Shown: in pieces, positions 35,321-43,254 of the stretch
Layout: every line of letters begins with the position of its first letter
Position numbering within the stretch: the stretch's first letter is position 1
Assembly: GCA_028817795.1 (NCBI GenBank)
Contig: JAPPOU010000046.1
Coordinates: 1 to 43,396 of the forward strand
DNA: 43,396 bases
Source of the DNA: Alphaproteobacteria bacterium
Lineage (GTDB): Bacteria; Pseudomonadota; Alphaproteobacteria; Micavibrionales; UBA2020
Direction: 5' to 3'
Notes under the pieces: generated by a model
The model's database searches: none
What the model was told of the DNA's origin: nothing
The model's input: only the letters and a program-made list of their open reading frames with translations
Translations under genes and position numbers: made by a program

Positions 35321-35812
35321 ATGACTCTCTTTGAAGATACATCATTCTGGGTTCTTTTAGCCGCCGTTGGCTTTGCTATTGTCTTTTGGAAGAAAGGCAG
35401 AGCGCCCGTTCTCAACATTATCGATGCGCGCGCGCAACGTATCAGCGATGCGCTGGATGAAGCAGAGCGGCTGAAAAACGAAGCGCAAAGCCTGTTGGCC
35501 GACAGCCAAAAGAAACATCACAATGCGCTGCAAACGGCTGAAAAAATTCTAGCCGACGCCAAGGACAGCGCGGACCGCCTGAGAACGGACGCCGAAAAGA
35601 AACTGGCGGAAGATATGGACCGCCGTGAAAAACAGCTTTTGGCCCGTATCGCACAGGCCGAACAAAAAGCCGTTGACGAGTTAAAAGCCAACGCTGCCCG
35701 CAAGGCCGCTGCCGCCGCAGAACAACTGCTGCGCGACCAGATGGACAAGCAAGATAAAAAACTTGTCGAACAAGCTGTCGAAAAAATAGGTACAGCGCGT
35801 TTAAGCGCCTAA
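35321..35812 (+). CDS. atpF: ATP synthase F0 subunit b
   Basis: 163 residues from ATG 35321 with GAGGAGG upstream. One membrane helix at the N-terminus (about 7-24, FWVLLAAVGFAIVFWKKG) is followed by a long Ala/Glu/Lys coiled coil that links F0 to F1. Its last 12 bases overlap the end of a convergent gene. Confidence 0.95.
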   Translation: MTLFEDTSFWVLLAAVGFAIVFWKKGRAPVLNIIDARAQRISDALDEAERLKNEAQSLLADSQKKHHNALQTAEKILADAKDSADRLRTDAEKKLAEDMDRREKQLLARIAQAEQKAVDELKANAARKAAAAAEQLLRDQMDKQDKKLVEQAVEKIGTARLSA

Positions 35813-36634
35813 GCCTTTTGGCCCTGCCTTTTTACTTTTAGCGATTTTCTTATCATAAGCCCGCGCATGTTTACGCGCTAGCACCGTTTTATGAGACAAA
35901 TCGGCACCTTTTTTCGCCTTTTGGTTCCACCCGGCGCATAAATCACCTTTTTTCTTTGCTGCTGCACATTTATCCCAAAAGGCCTGCATGTTTTTGTCTT
36001 TCTTTGCCTCCCGAAACGCCCGGCGCAGCGGCTGGTAAATCTCTTTTTCCGCCTTACGGATCAGTTTTTCAGCCGCGCGCACCTGCATCATATTCAATGA
36101 TGTAACAAAAGGCTCAATGCCTTCCGTTAACTTACGCACGGCGGTGCGGTCAATCACGATGGGCACGCCCTTGGGGAACAACGGCGTTTTAAAGGGGATC
36201 GCACCCAAGTTGGCTTCGTTACTGTCCCAGAAATTCACATCTGAATCCATCAAGATACGCTCTACAATCGCGGCCTGCATGGGATCGTCCACCAAGCCGC
36301 CGCCTGCGCAAACCTCGATCACGGCATCCCCCGCCTTGATGCTGGCTAGCGGCTTTTGCACCCAGGGGTTATTGTCAACACGGTCCCATTTATGACCGGA
36401 GTGTTTCTCATTCATCGCGCGCTCAATGCGCAAAACAACGCCATACTTGTTTGAAAACACCAACGCGCCTTCCGTACCTTCCAGATACTCATCCCGCGCT
36501 TCCGGCACAGGCAGGCTCAGGTTTTCAAAAGCGCGCAAAACTTTTTTCGCGCTGGTTTTGCCGAACATATGGACCATCCGGCGGCCAAAGGCGGTATTAA
36601 GTGTGTCGTTATTGTCTTTTGCTGTTTTTTTCAC
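35801..36634 (-). CDS. Uncharacterised protein, paralogue of the next gene
   Basis: 277 residues. Not a family I recognise. It shares with the gene upstream (36631-37491) the order LxLPxPExxDEYxxGxEGxLxFxNxxGVVxRIE, WxRxDNxxW, VEVC, then FWDxxxxNLGxxPxxTPLFPxGVxxxxDR, and a Lys/Arg-rich C-terminal half with AGWN. The D-x4-N-L-G followed by a later Asp-Arg vaguely recalls protein-kinase-like folds, but no glycine-rich loop is evident. Very basic tail (KKIAKSKKAGPKG). It starts with GTG in a GTGA overlap, and its 3' end overlaps atpF. Confidence 0.85.
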   Translation of the reverse strand: MKKTAKDNNDTLNTAFGRRMVHMFGKTSAKKVLRAFENLSLPVPEARDEYLEGTEGALVFSNKYGVVLRIERAMNEKHSGHKWDRVDNNPWVQKPLASIKAGDAVIEVCAGGGLVDDPMQAAIVERILMDSDVNFWDSNEANLGAIPFKTPLFPKGVPIVIDRTAVRKLTEGIEPFVTSLNMMQVRAAEKLIRKAEKEIYQPLRRAFREAKKDKNMQAFWDKCAAAKKKGDLCAGWNQKAKKGADLSHKTVLARKHARAYDKKIAKSKKAGPKGLGA

Positions 36635-37491
36635 GGTCCTACCTTCATATGTTTCTTGATGTGCAAACCATAGTGTAGAGCTGCACGGGCTGCGGCGACT
36701 GTTTTGTCTGAAAAATTAACTTTTTGAATAATGGATCTGTCCTCATTCCACCCCGCTACCAAAGCACCGTCCTTTCTGGCCGTCGCGCAGGCCTGCCATG
36801 CTGCCTGCATATCTTTTTTGCGCCCCGTACACAGCGCCGTGTTAAAAAGCCTGCGTAATGGCGTGTAAATTTCTGCTTCCGCCTGTTGGCAGGCGGCACG
36901 GCCCTCACGGACAAAATCAGGATTAAGCCTCTGGCGCACGCTTTCCGTGCTGCGATGCAGGCGCGCAGCAGCCAGCCTGTCCACAATCATAAGCACTCCG
37001 TTGGGAAACAAAGGCGTACGCAACGGCAACCGCCCCAGATTGCGCGCGCCCTTATCCCAAAAATCAATTTGTTCCGTTTGTGCCAGAATATTTCCCAAAA
37101 GCTTGGAATGATTTTCTTGAGACTCATATTCAAGTCCCTGGCAGACTTCCACGCGCGCCTTTACAGCGGCCACGCTGACCAGCGGGCGGATAATCCAGTC
37201 GCTGTTATCAATACGCTCCCACTGCAACCCCATATCTTTATCAGGAAATTGCTGTTCAATCCTGACAACAACACCATGTGTATTGAGAAACAAAAGAAGG
37301 CCTTCCGCGCCATCAATAAATTCATCCTGCCGTTCCGGAATTGGCAGGTCCAGCTGCGTTAAAACATCTTTGACAGCCTGAACGGTTTCAACATCTTGCT
37401 TGAAATGACGCCGCAACATCCGGTCAAAATCCGTTTCACCGGGATTGCTGACCAAAACCATGGCATATTGCTGATCTTGCTGCTGACTCAA
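36631..37491 (-). CDS. Uncharacterised protein, paralogue of the previous gene
   Basis: 286 residues from an apparent TTG start (37489-37491), supported by AGGGGG five to six bases upstream; an ATG eleven codons in is the alternative. It aligns with its downstream paralogue in most blocks: LDLPIPERQDEFIDGAEGLLLFLNTHGVVVRIE in parts, WERIDNSDW, RVEVCQG, FWDKGARNLGRLP, TPLFPNGV, YTPLRRLF, LVAGWNEDR. No signal peptide or membrane helix. Tandem duplication with strong divergence points to an old pair with separate roles. Function unknown. Confidence 0.85.
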   Translation of the reverse strand: MSQQQDQQYAMVLVSNPGETDFDRMLRRHFKQDVETVQAVKDVLTQLDLPIPERQDEFIDGAEGLLLFLNTHGVVVRIEQQFPDKDMGLQWERIDNSDWIIRPLVSVAAVKARVEVCQGLEYESQENHSKLLGNILAQTEQIDFWDKGARNLGRLPLRTPLFPNGVLMIVDRLAAARLHRSTESVRQRLNPDFVREGRAACQQAEAEIYTPLRRLFNTALCTGRKKDMQAAWQACATARKDGALVAGWNEDRSIIQKVNFSDKTVAAARAALHYGLHIKKHMKVGP

Positions 37492-37609
37492 ACGGACCCC
37501 CTGAACTTAAGCCGTTCTTATATTTTACATATTTTATCAAACCTGCATGGCTTTGTCCACAATAAAATGATAAATTGGGAAAAATTGCTTTAACCCACTG
37601 GTTTTAAAA

Positions 37610-40600
37610 ATGAAAAACGCTATGAAAGCCCCATCAGTCACGCCCCTGCCTCACATCAACCGCCATTACCACACAGATGAAAACCTGATCGTGGCAGACA
37701 TGCTGGCCGCCATTCCACTGGACGCGGCAGCGCGGGATCGCATTAAGGGCAAAACCCGCACACTGGTTGAAAACGTGCGCAAGACCCGCCGCCGCTTTGG
37801 CGGGGTGGATAAATTCCTGAACGAATTTGGCCTGACAACAGATGAGGGTATTGCCCTGATGTGCCTTGCCGAAGCTTTGTTGCGCATTCCCGATGCCGAT
37901 ACTGCCGATAAGCTGATCCGCGATAAGATCGGCAGCGCGGACTGGGACAAGCACCTTGGCAAAGGTGAAGACCTTTTTGTCAACGCCTCCACATGGGCGC
38001 TGATGCTGACAGGCAAAGTCGTGGGCAATCCCGCAGACGACCATAGCCGCATGAGCGTTTCCGGCATTGCGGGGAAAATGGTGACACGCCTTGGCGAACC
38101 CGTCATCCGGCAGGCTGTGCTGCACGCCATGAAGATCATGGGCCAGCAATTCGTGATGGGCCGCAACATTGGTGATGCGCTAGACCGCGCAAAGGAACAG
38201 GAAAAAATCGGCTATCGCTATTCCTATGACATGCTGGGCGAAGGCGCCCGCACGATGGAAGATGCAGAACGTTATTTTGAAAGCTACGCAAAAGCCATTG
38301 ATGCGATCGGGCAGGCGGCAGCGGGGCGCGGGGTGCATGATGCACCCGGCATTTCCGTGAAGCTTTCCGCCTTGCATCCGCGCTATGAATACGCACAGCG
38401 CGATATCTGCGTGCCTGCATTAACTGAAAAGCTGAAAGCGCTGGCTATTAAATGCGCCCTGCATGATATCGGCCTCACCGTCGATGCGGAGGAAGCGCAC
38501 AGGCTGGAAATATCGCTGGATATTTTTGACGCCGTGCTGGCCGATCCTGCTCTGAAGGGTTGGGAGGGTTTTGGCCTTGCCGTGCAGGCCTATCAAAAAC
38601 GCTGCAGCGATGTGATTGACCGCGTCGTGGAAAGCGCTGTGCGTTTTAACCGACGCATCATGGTGCGATTGGTCAAGGGCGCGTATTGGGATACCGAGGT
38701 TAAATACGCGCAGGTCATGGGCCTGCCGGGATACCCCGTATTCACGCGCAAGAATGCTACCGATGTGTCATTCCTTGCCAATGCCGCAAAGCTTTTGGAG
38801 CGGCGCGATGTCATCTATCCTATGTTTGCAACGCATAACGCGTGGACCCTTGCCGCCATTCTGGAGATGGCGGGCGAAGATAAAGCCGGGTTTGAATTCC
38901 AGCGCCTGCACGGCATGGGCGAGCCGCTGTATCACCAGATTGTCGGCCATGCAGCGGGGCAATTTCCCTGCCGCATTTACGCGCCCGTCGGCAACCATCA
39001 GGATTTGCTGCCCTATCTTGTCCGGCGACTGTTGGAGAACGGCGCCAACACCAGTTTCGTCAACCGCCTGCAGGATGACCGCGTGCCGATTGAAGATATG
39101 CTGGTTGACCCTGTTGATTATATCGAGAAACTGGACAGCAAACCCCACCCGAAAATCGCACTGCCCGAAGATATGTACAAAACCCGCAAGAACTCACGCG
39201 GGGTTGAGTTTGCCGACAGTGCCGTTTCAGATGAGCTGTTTGCAGACATTGAAAAGCATTTTGATAAACAATGGACTGCCGCGCCGCTTATTAACGGCGT
39301 CCGGTCAGGCGGCGAAAAACAAAATGTAACCGACCCCACGGACAACAGCCGTATTGTCGGTACGGTTATCAATGCGACAAAAGAAGACATGGCCCGCGCC
39401 CTTGATACCGCGCACAAGGCCTTTCCCCGCTGGAACGCAACACCGGCCGACACCCGCGCCGCCTGCCTGCATAAAATGGCGGATTTGATGGAACAGCATA
39501 TGGCCGAACTGATAGCCCTGTGCGTACGCGAAGCCGGAAAATGCCTGCCTGACGCGCGGGATGAAATCCGCGAAGCTGTCGACTTTTGTCGCTTTTACGC
39601 AGAAGAGGGCAAAAAACATTTTGGCACAGGCACCTCCCTGCCCGGCCCGACAGGAGAAAGTAATACGCTGACGCTGGAAGGGCGTGGCACGTTTTTGTGC
39701 ATCAGCCCATGGAACTTCCCGCTGGCGATTTTTACAGGGCAGGTCACGGCGGCATTAATGGCAGGAAACTGCGTGATCGCCAAGCCCGCTGGCCAAACAC
39801 CCTTGATCGCCATGCGTGCAGTTGAGCTTTTGATTGAAGCAGGCACCCCCAAAGACGTGATGACCCTGCTGCCCGCATCGGGCCGTGCCATTGGCGAGCA
39901 ATTAGTGCCCGATCCGCGCATTGCGGGCGTGTGCTTCACAGGTTCTACCGAAACGGCACAACAGATCAATAAAACACTGGCAGCGCGGGATGGCGTGATT
40001 GTACCCTTTATCGCAGAGACAGGGGGGCAGAACGCCCTGATCGTCGGCTCCAGCGCCCTGCCTGAACAAGTCATTGACGATGTCATCATGAGCGCCTTTC
40101 GCTCAGCCGGGCAGCGCTGTTCTGCCTTGCGCGTTCTCTATGTGCACGAAGGCATTGCGGACAAAGTCATCACCATGCTGGAGGGCGCGTGCCGCGAACT
40201 GCGTCTTGCCGGCCCACGCCATTTATCAACCGATATCGGGCCCGTCATCGACACGGCATCGCTGGATACGCTGAAAGCCCATGCCGCTGAAATGGAGAAA
40301 GTCGGAAAGCCTATTGCTACCGTACCCCCAACACAGGACGTAGAAAAAGGCACATTCTTTGCACCACGCGCCTTTGAAATTCCATCCGCCACCATCTTAA
40401 AGCGCGAAGTCTTTGGCCCCATCCTACACGTTGTGCGTTACAAGGCAGGGACACTCGACAAAGTGGTCGAAGAAATCAACGCAACCGGGTATGGCCTGGC
40501 GTTCGGGATGCATACGCGCATTGACCATGTGATGCGCGATGTCGTCAAGAAAATCCGCGCGGGCAATTGCTATATCAACCGCTCTATTATCGGCGCTGTT

Positions 40601-40762
40601 GTCGGCACGCAGCCCTTTGGCGGGCAGGGGCTTTCGGGGACGGGGCCAAAGGCAGGCGGGCCGCATTATCTTTTGCGCTTTGCCAATGAAAAAACACTGA
40701 CGATCAACACAACCGCATCGGGCGGTAATACAACTCTTGTCTCCTTAAGTGAAGATGATTGA
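37610..40762 (+). CDS. putA: Bifunctional proline dehydrogenase / P5C dehydrogenase PutA
   Basis: 1050 residues. PutA oxidises proline to glutamate with FAD and NAD. The FAD-binding proline dehydrogenase barrel spans about residues 150-460 (GISVKLSALHPRYEYAQ, RLVKGAYWDTEVK, ATHNAWTLAAIL). The aldehyde dehydrogenase domain runs about 550-1000, with the general base Glu (AETGGQNALIV, ~803) and catalytic Cys (SAGQRCSALRV, ~837). The N-terminal ribbon-helix-helix repressor domain of E. coli PutA is absent, so it is the short enzyme-only type. Its TGA overlaps the nadD ATG. Confidence 0.97.
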   Translation: MKNAMKAPSVTPLPHINRHYHTDENLIVADMLAAIPLDAAARDRIKGKTRTLVENVRKTRRRFGGVDKFLNEFGLTTDEGIALMCLAEALLRIPDADTADKLIRDKIGSADWDKHLGKGEDLFVNASTWALMLTGKVVGNPADDHSRMSVSGIAGKMVTRLGEPVIRQAVLHAMKIMGQQFVMGRNIGDALDRAKEQEKIGYRYSYDMLGEGARTMEDAERYFESYAKAIDAIGQAAAGRGVHDAPGISVKLSALHPRYEYAQRDICVPALTEKLKALAIKCALHDIGLTVDAEEAHRLEISLDIFDAVLADPALKGWEGFGLAVQAYQKRCSDVIDRVVESAVRFNRRIMVRLVKGAYWDTEVKYAQVMGLPGYPVFTRKNATDVSFLANAAKLLERRDVIYPMFATHNAWTLAAILEMAGEDKAGFEFQRLHGMGEPLYHQIVGHAAGQFPCRIYAPVGNHQDLLPYLVRRLLENGANTSFVNRLQDDRVPIEDMLVDPVDYIEKLDSKPHPKIALPEDMYKTRKNSRGVEFADSAVSDELFADIEKHFDKQWTAAPLINGVRSGGEKQNVTDPTDNSRIVGTVINATKEDMARALDTAHKAFPRWNATPADTRAACLHKMADLMEQHMAELIALCVREAGKCLPDARDEIREAVDFCRFYAEEGKKHFGTGTSLPGPTGESNTLTLEGRGTFLCISPWNFPLAIFTGQVTAALMAGNCVIAKPAGQTPLIAMRAVELLIEAGTPKDVMTLLPASGRAIGEQLVPDPRIAGVCFTGSTETAQQINKTLAARDGVIVPFIAETGGQNALIVGSSALPEQVIDDVIMSAFRSAGQRCSALRVLYVHEGIADKVITMLEGACRELRLAGPRHLSTDIGPVIDTASLDTLKAHAAEMEKVGKPIATVPPTQDVEKGTFFAPRAFEIPSATILKREVFGPILHVVRYKAGTLDKVVEEINATGYGLAFGMHTRIDHVMRDVVKKIRAGNCYINRSIIGAVVGTQPFGGQGLSGTGPKAGGPHYLLRFANEKTLTINTTASGGNTTLVSLSEDD

Positions 40763-41412
40763 TGTACACGCCCCCCACACTCTATAGCGGCAGCGCATGG
40801 GCGAACATGACCGTCGGACTTTTGGGCGGGTCATTTAATCCTGCGCATGAAGGGCATATACACGTCAGCCGCCTTGCCATGAAACATCTGGCACTGGATG
40901 CCGTGTGGTGGATGGTCAGTCCGCAAAACCCCTTGAAGCCCAAAAAAGGCATGGCCAGCCTGAAAAGCCGCATGGCACAGGCCCGCAATGTTACATTACA
41001 ACGGCCCCGCATTGTCGTAACGGATATCGAAACGCAACTGGGGACGCGCTATACGGCGGACACACTGAAAAAACTCTGCGACCTTTTCCCCCGCACACGC
41101 TTTGTCTGGATCATGGGGGCGGATAATTTGCGCCAAATCCATCGCTGGGAGAGATGGGAAGAAATCTTTGAAACCATGCCCGTCTGCGTGCTGGCCCGCC
41201 CACCGCACGGTAGCCTCTTGCACGCCTGCCCGGCGTGGGAACGTTTTCGGTCACGGCGCGTGCGCGGCTATGTGGACCACAAAAACCTACCCTCATGGAA
41301 AATTTTGCATACGGCGCTCAACAGCCAGTCAGCAACGGCGATACGGGCGAAAAAGGCTAAAGTGAAGTCAAAAAAATACGGCACAAGGCCACAAGAAAGT
41401 TATCTCTCATAA
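40762..41412 (+). CDS. nadD: Nicotinate-nucleotide adenylyltransferase
   Basis: 216 residues from ATG 40762, overlapping the putA stop as TGATG. NadD makes nicotinate adenine dinucleotide in NAD synthesis. Motifs are GLLGGSFNPAHEGHIHVS (nucleotidyl-transferase HxGH), WWMVSPQNPLK, TRYTADTL, MGADNLRQIHRW, and the ending NSQSATAIRAKK, which corresponds to the SxTxIR motif. In many bacteria rsfS follows directly; here a minus-strand gene intervenes and overlaps the nadD end by 13 bases. Confidence 0.94.
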   Translation: MYTPPTLYSGSAWANMTVGLLGGSFNPAHEGHIHVSRLAMKHLALDAVWWMVSPQNPLKPKKGMASLKSRMAQARNVTLQRPRIVVTDIETQLGTRYTADTLKKLCDLFPRTRFVWIMGADNLRQIHRWERWEEIFETMPVCVLARPPHGSLLHACPAWERFRSRRVRGYVDHKNLPSWKILHTALNSQSATAIRAKKAKVKSKKYGTRPQESYLS

Positions 41413-42071
41413 AGCGGGTAGACAACTTTATATCCAACACCATAGTTGCCCACATTCGAATTGTGGTAACACCCCTGTTCAAAACCCACCAGATGAAGGG
41501 CTCCCCACTTCAGGTTTGTCAAACCCGTGTCTGGAAAATATGTCGGCCCAAGATCATAGCTGCCAGTTGCCGTACTATTGGCATCCGCATCATCAGCAAT
41601 ACCCAAACGAGTATTATAATAGCTGCACATCGCTTGATCGACTTCCAGATAAAATGTTACCTCCGGCAAATCTGTTTTTTGCCCTAAATTCATCAAAACA
41701 ATCCAGGCTGTTTCCCCAGAAACAGTAACAGGCCTAATATCACCGCCAGCCTCCTTGAAAAGCTGGCATTCATCAGACGTACAATCCGTGTTAACCGGCG
41801 CACCATCTATGACATCCAGCCTTTCTATCGGCATCCCTGTCAAAACCATGCGCTGGATTGTTGACTGGTAAAGTGAAATAGCATGCTGAATTTCTGCAAA
41901 TTTGAGCGACTGTTGCTCTTTATCTATATTACCACTCCCCCTCCCACTTTGTGTCACGGCATAAGACAGCGCCGCGAACAAGGCAACAGCAATCAGGATC
42001 AAAAACAAAGCGTTCCCCCTGTTCCTGTGGTCCGAATTTTGTAAATCAACGCAAAAAAAAGGTATAAACAT
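41400..42071 (-). CDS. Membrane-anchored pilin-like protein B
   Basis: 223 residues. A short polar N-terminus with a basic run before the helix (DHRNRGNALF) leads to the same hydrophobic segment as the protein at 6771-7514 (29 identical residues, GNALF to GRGSG, about residues 19-47). The polar domain that follows is unrelated, with several cysteines (NTDCTSDECQLF, AMCSYYN, EQGCYHN), so disulfides are likely if exported. No prepilin Glu+5 is present. It lies between nadD and rsfS on the opposite strand. Function unknown, possibly an envelope or filament subunit. Confidence 0.75.
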   Translation of the reverse strand: MFIPFFCVDLQNSDHRNRGNALFLILIAVALFAALSYAVTQSGRGSGNIDKEQQSLKFAEIQHAISLYQSTIQRMVLTGMPIERLDVIDGAPVNTDCTSDECQLFKEAGGDIRPVTVSGETAWIVLMNLGQKTDLPEVTFYLEVDQAMCSYYNTRLGIADDADANSTATGSYDLGPTYFPDTGLTNLKWGALHLVGFEQGCYHNSNVGNYGVGYKVVYPLYER

Positions 42072-42187
42072 TATATTTTTTACCCTTTCACTCCCCGATT
42101 TTTAAGGTAGCACATTCATATGGCGGGATTAAGGCCATCTTCCCCATCTAAAAAATCTTTTTAAAAACAAAGACTAGACAGCCCTAT

Positions 42188-42216
42188 TTGCGCAAAAGCG
42201 GCAAAAACGGTATAAT
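42188..42216 (+). promoter_or_regulatory. Promoter of rsfS-rlmH
   Basis: A perfect TATAAT (42211-42216) has TTGCGC (42188-42193) 17 bases upstream. Transcription should start close to 42223, which is the ATG of a small leader ORF. Confidence 0.65.
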
Positions 42217-42222
42217 AAAGGT

Positions 42223-42333
42223 ATGAGGTCAAAGAGCCGTATAACATATACAGCAATACCAAAATCTCATGCAGGGGCGCATGCCGGTCTTCAGCCGCAT
42301 GCGCTTGTTTATTTTTCAAGGAGGATACCATAG
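42223..42333 (+). CDS. 36-codon leader ORF overlapping rsfS start
   Basis: ATG at 42223 opens a 36-codon frame, rich in basic and His residues (start MRSKSRITYT), ending at TAG 42331-42333. The stop overlaps the ATA that appears to start rsfS (ATAG). The ATG falls at about the predicted transcription start, so it might be read as a leaderless message. An 8-bp perfect hairpin, GCGCATGC (42277-42284) with GCATGCGC (42297-42304), followed by a T-rich stretch, lies inside it. Whether it is translated is unknown; it is noted because it may couple to rsfS. Confidence 0.35.
   Translation: MRSKSRITYTAIPKSHAGAHAGLQPHALVYFSRRIP
42277..42316 (+). promoter_or_regulatory. Leader hairpin with T-rich tail before rsfS
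   Basis: GCGCATGC (42277-42284) and GCATGCGC (42297-42304) are perfect arms around a 12-base loop, followed by TTGTTTATTTTT. It looks like a weak terminator or attenuator placed immediately before the rsfS Shine-Dalgarno. Confidence 0.45.
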
Positions 42334-42731
42334 CCAGCAAATCAAAGCCGCCCCCGGCGGGCGCAAAAACCAAAGCACGGCAGGACGCCCTGCTTGACAT
42401 TGCCAAAGACGCTATAGATCAAGAAAAACTGCAGGATGTTATAAGCATCGACCTTGCAGGCAAAACAACCATCGCAGACCACATGATTATTGCCACCGGG
42501 ACATCTGCCCGGCAAATTGTCGCCAGCGCGAAAAAACTGGCCCACCGGCTGGAGGTCGCAGGTTACGATGCCAAAATCGAAGGCCAGCAATCCGGTGACT
42601 GGGTCGTGATTGATGCGGGGGATATCATCATCCACCTTTTCCGCGCCGAGGTCCGGAGCTTTTATAACCTTGAAAAACTCTGGGCGACCGATTTCTCGAC
42701 AATTGGCTATAACCTTTATTCAGCGTCGTAA
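42330..42731 (+). CDS. rsfS: Ribosomal silencing factor RsfS, apparent ATA start
   Basis: 133 residues if read from ATA 42330. RsfS binds ribosomal protein L14 and blocks subunit joining when nutrients are short. Family motifs are DHMIIATGTSARQIVASAKKL, GQQSGDWVVIDAGDIIIHLF and RSFYNLEKLW. The frame has no ATG, GTG or TTG between its upstream stop (42216-42218) and an ATG at 42483, deep in the domain. A perfect AAGGAGG (42318-42324) stands five bases before the ATA, so that codon is the best start; otherwise the base is a sequence error for ATG. Followed by rlmH. Confidence 0.88.
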   Translation: MASKSKPPPAGAKTKARQDALLDIAKDAIDQEKLQDVISIDLAGKTTIADHMIIATGTSARQIVASAKKLAHRLEVAGYDAKIEGQQSGDWVVIDAGDIIIHLFRAEVRSFYNLEKLWATDFSTIGYNLYSAS

Positions 42732-42743
42732 ACTTTAAAAGCT

Positions 42744-43211
42744 ATGAAAATAAAACTTCTGGCCGTCGGCAGGCTGAAGGCCTCGCCTTTAAAAGACCTG
42801 TGCGATGAATACCAAAAACGCATCACACCATCCATCACGCTTAAGGAAATAGACCCGCCCAGGGACGCCACAAAGGCGCAGGAAGCGCAACTAATCTTAA
42901 AAGACCTGCCGGACAATGCCTTTATCGTAGCGCTGGACGAACGCGGCACAACGCTTTCCAGCCCCGCATTTTCGGAAAAAATAGCGCAATGGCGCGACAT
43001 GGCACCCGGTAACGAGATCACCTTCATTATCGGCGGCGCGGACGGGCTGGATGAAACAATAAGGAAAAGAGCAGGTTTTTTACTGTCTTTCGGTCAACAA
43101 ACTTGGCCCCACATGCTGGTTCGGGTTATGATTCTAGAGCAGATCTACCGCGCACAGCAGATCTACCGCGCACAGCAGATCTTGTCGGGGCATCCGTACC
43201 ACAGGGCCTGA
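42744..43211 (+). CDS. rlmH: 23S rRNA pseudouridine-1915 N3-methyltransferase RlmH
   Basis: 155 residues. RlmH (SPOUT fold) methylates pseudouridine 1915 of 23S rRNA. Motifs are MKIKLLAVGRLK, LDERGTTLSSPAF, FIIGGADGL and the C-terminal knot segment WPHMLVRVMILEQIYRA ... GHPYHRA. Just before the invariant GHPYHR the six residues QIYRAQ occur twice through an 18-bp tandem duplication. This lengthens the helix that leads into the cofactor knot and may impair activity. It lies 12 bases after rsfS. Confidence 0.93.
   Translation: MKIKLLAVGRLKASPLKDLCDEYQKRITPSITLKEIDPPRDATKAQEAQLILKDLPDNAFIVALDERGTTLSSPAFSEKIAQWRDMAPGNEITFIIGGADGLDETIRKRAGFLLSFGQQTWPHMLVRVMILEQIYRAQQIYRAQQILSGHPYHRA
43140..43175 (+). 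repeat. 18-bp tandem duplication inside rlmH
   Basis: CAGATCTACCGCGCACAG occurs at 43140-43157 and again, perfectly, at 43158-43175, then the first seven bases start once more. It keeps the frame and adds six residues to RlmH. Confidence 0.97.
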
Positions 43212-43254
43212 CGCGCGGCAGACAAGGGGCTAGACACGACGCAAGGGGTTGCAC

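Noticed and set aside
37492..37609. Promoters in the AT-rich gap before putA
   Set aside because: Several AT-rich words resemble -10 boxes on both strands, but none has a convincing -35 at proper spacing.
42483..42731. rsfS starting at ATG 42483
   Set aside because: This would delete the conserved first third of the domain, and the site has no Shine-Dalgarno.
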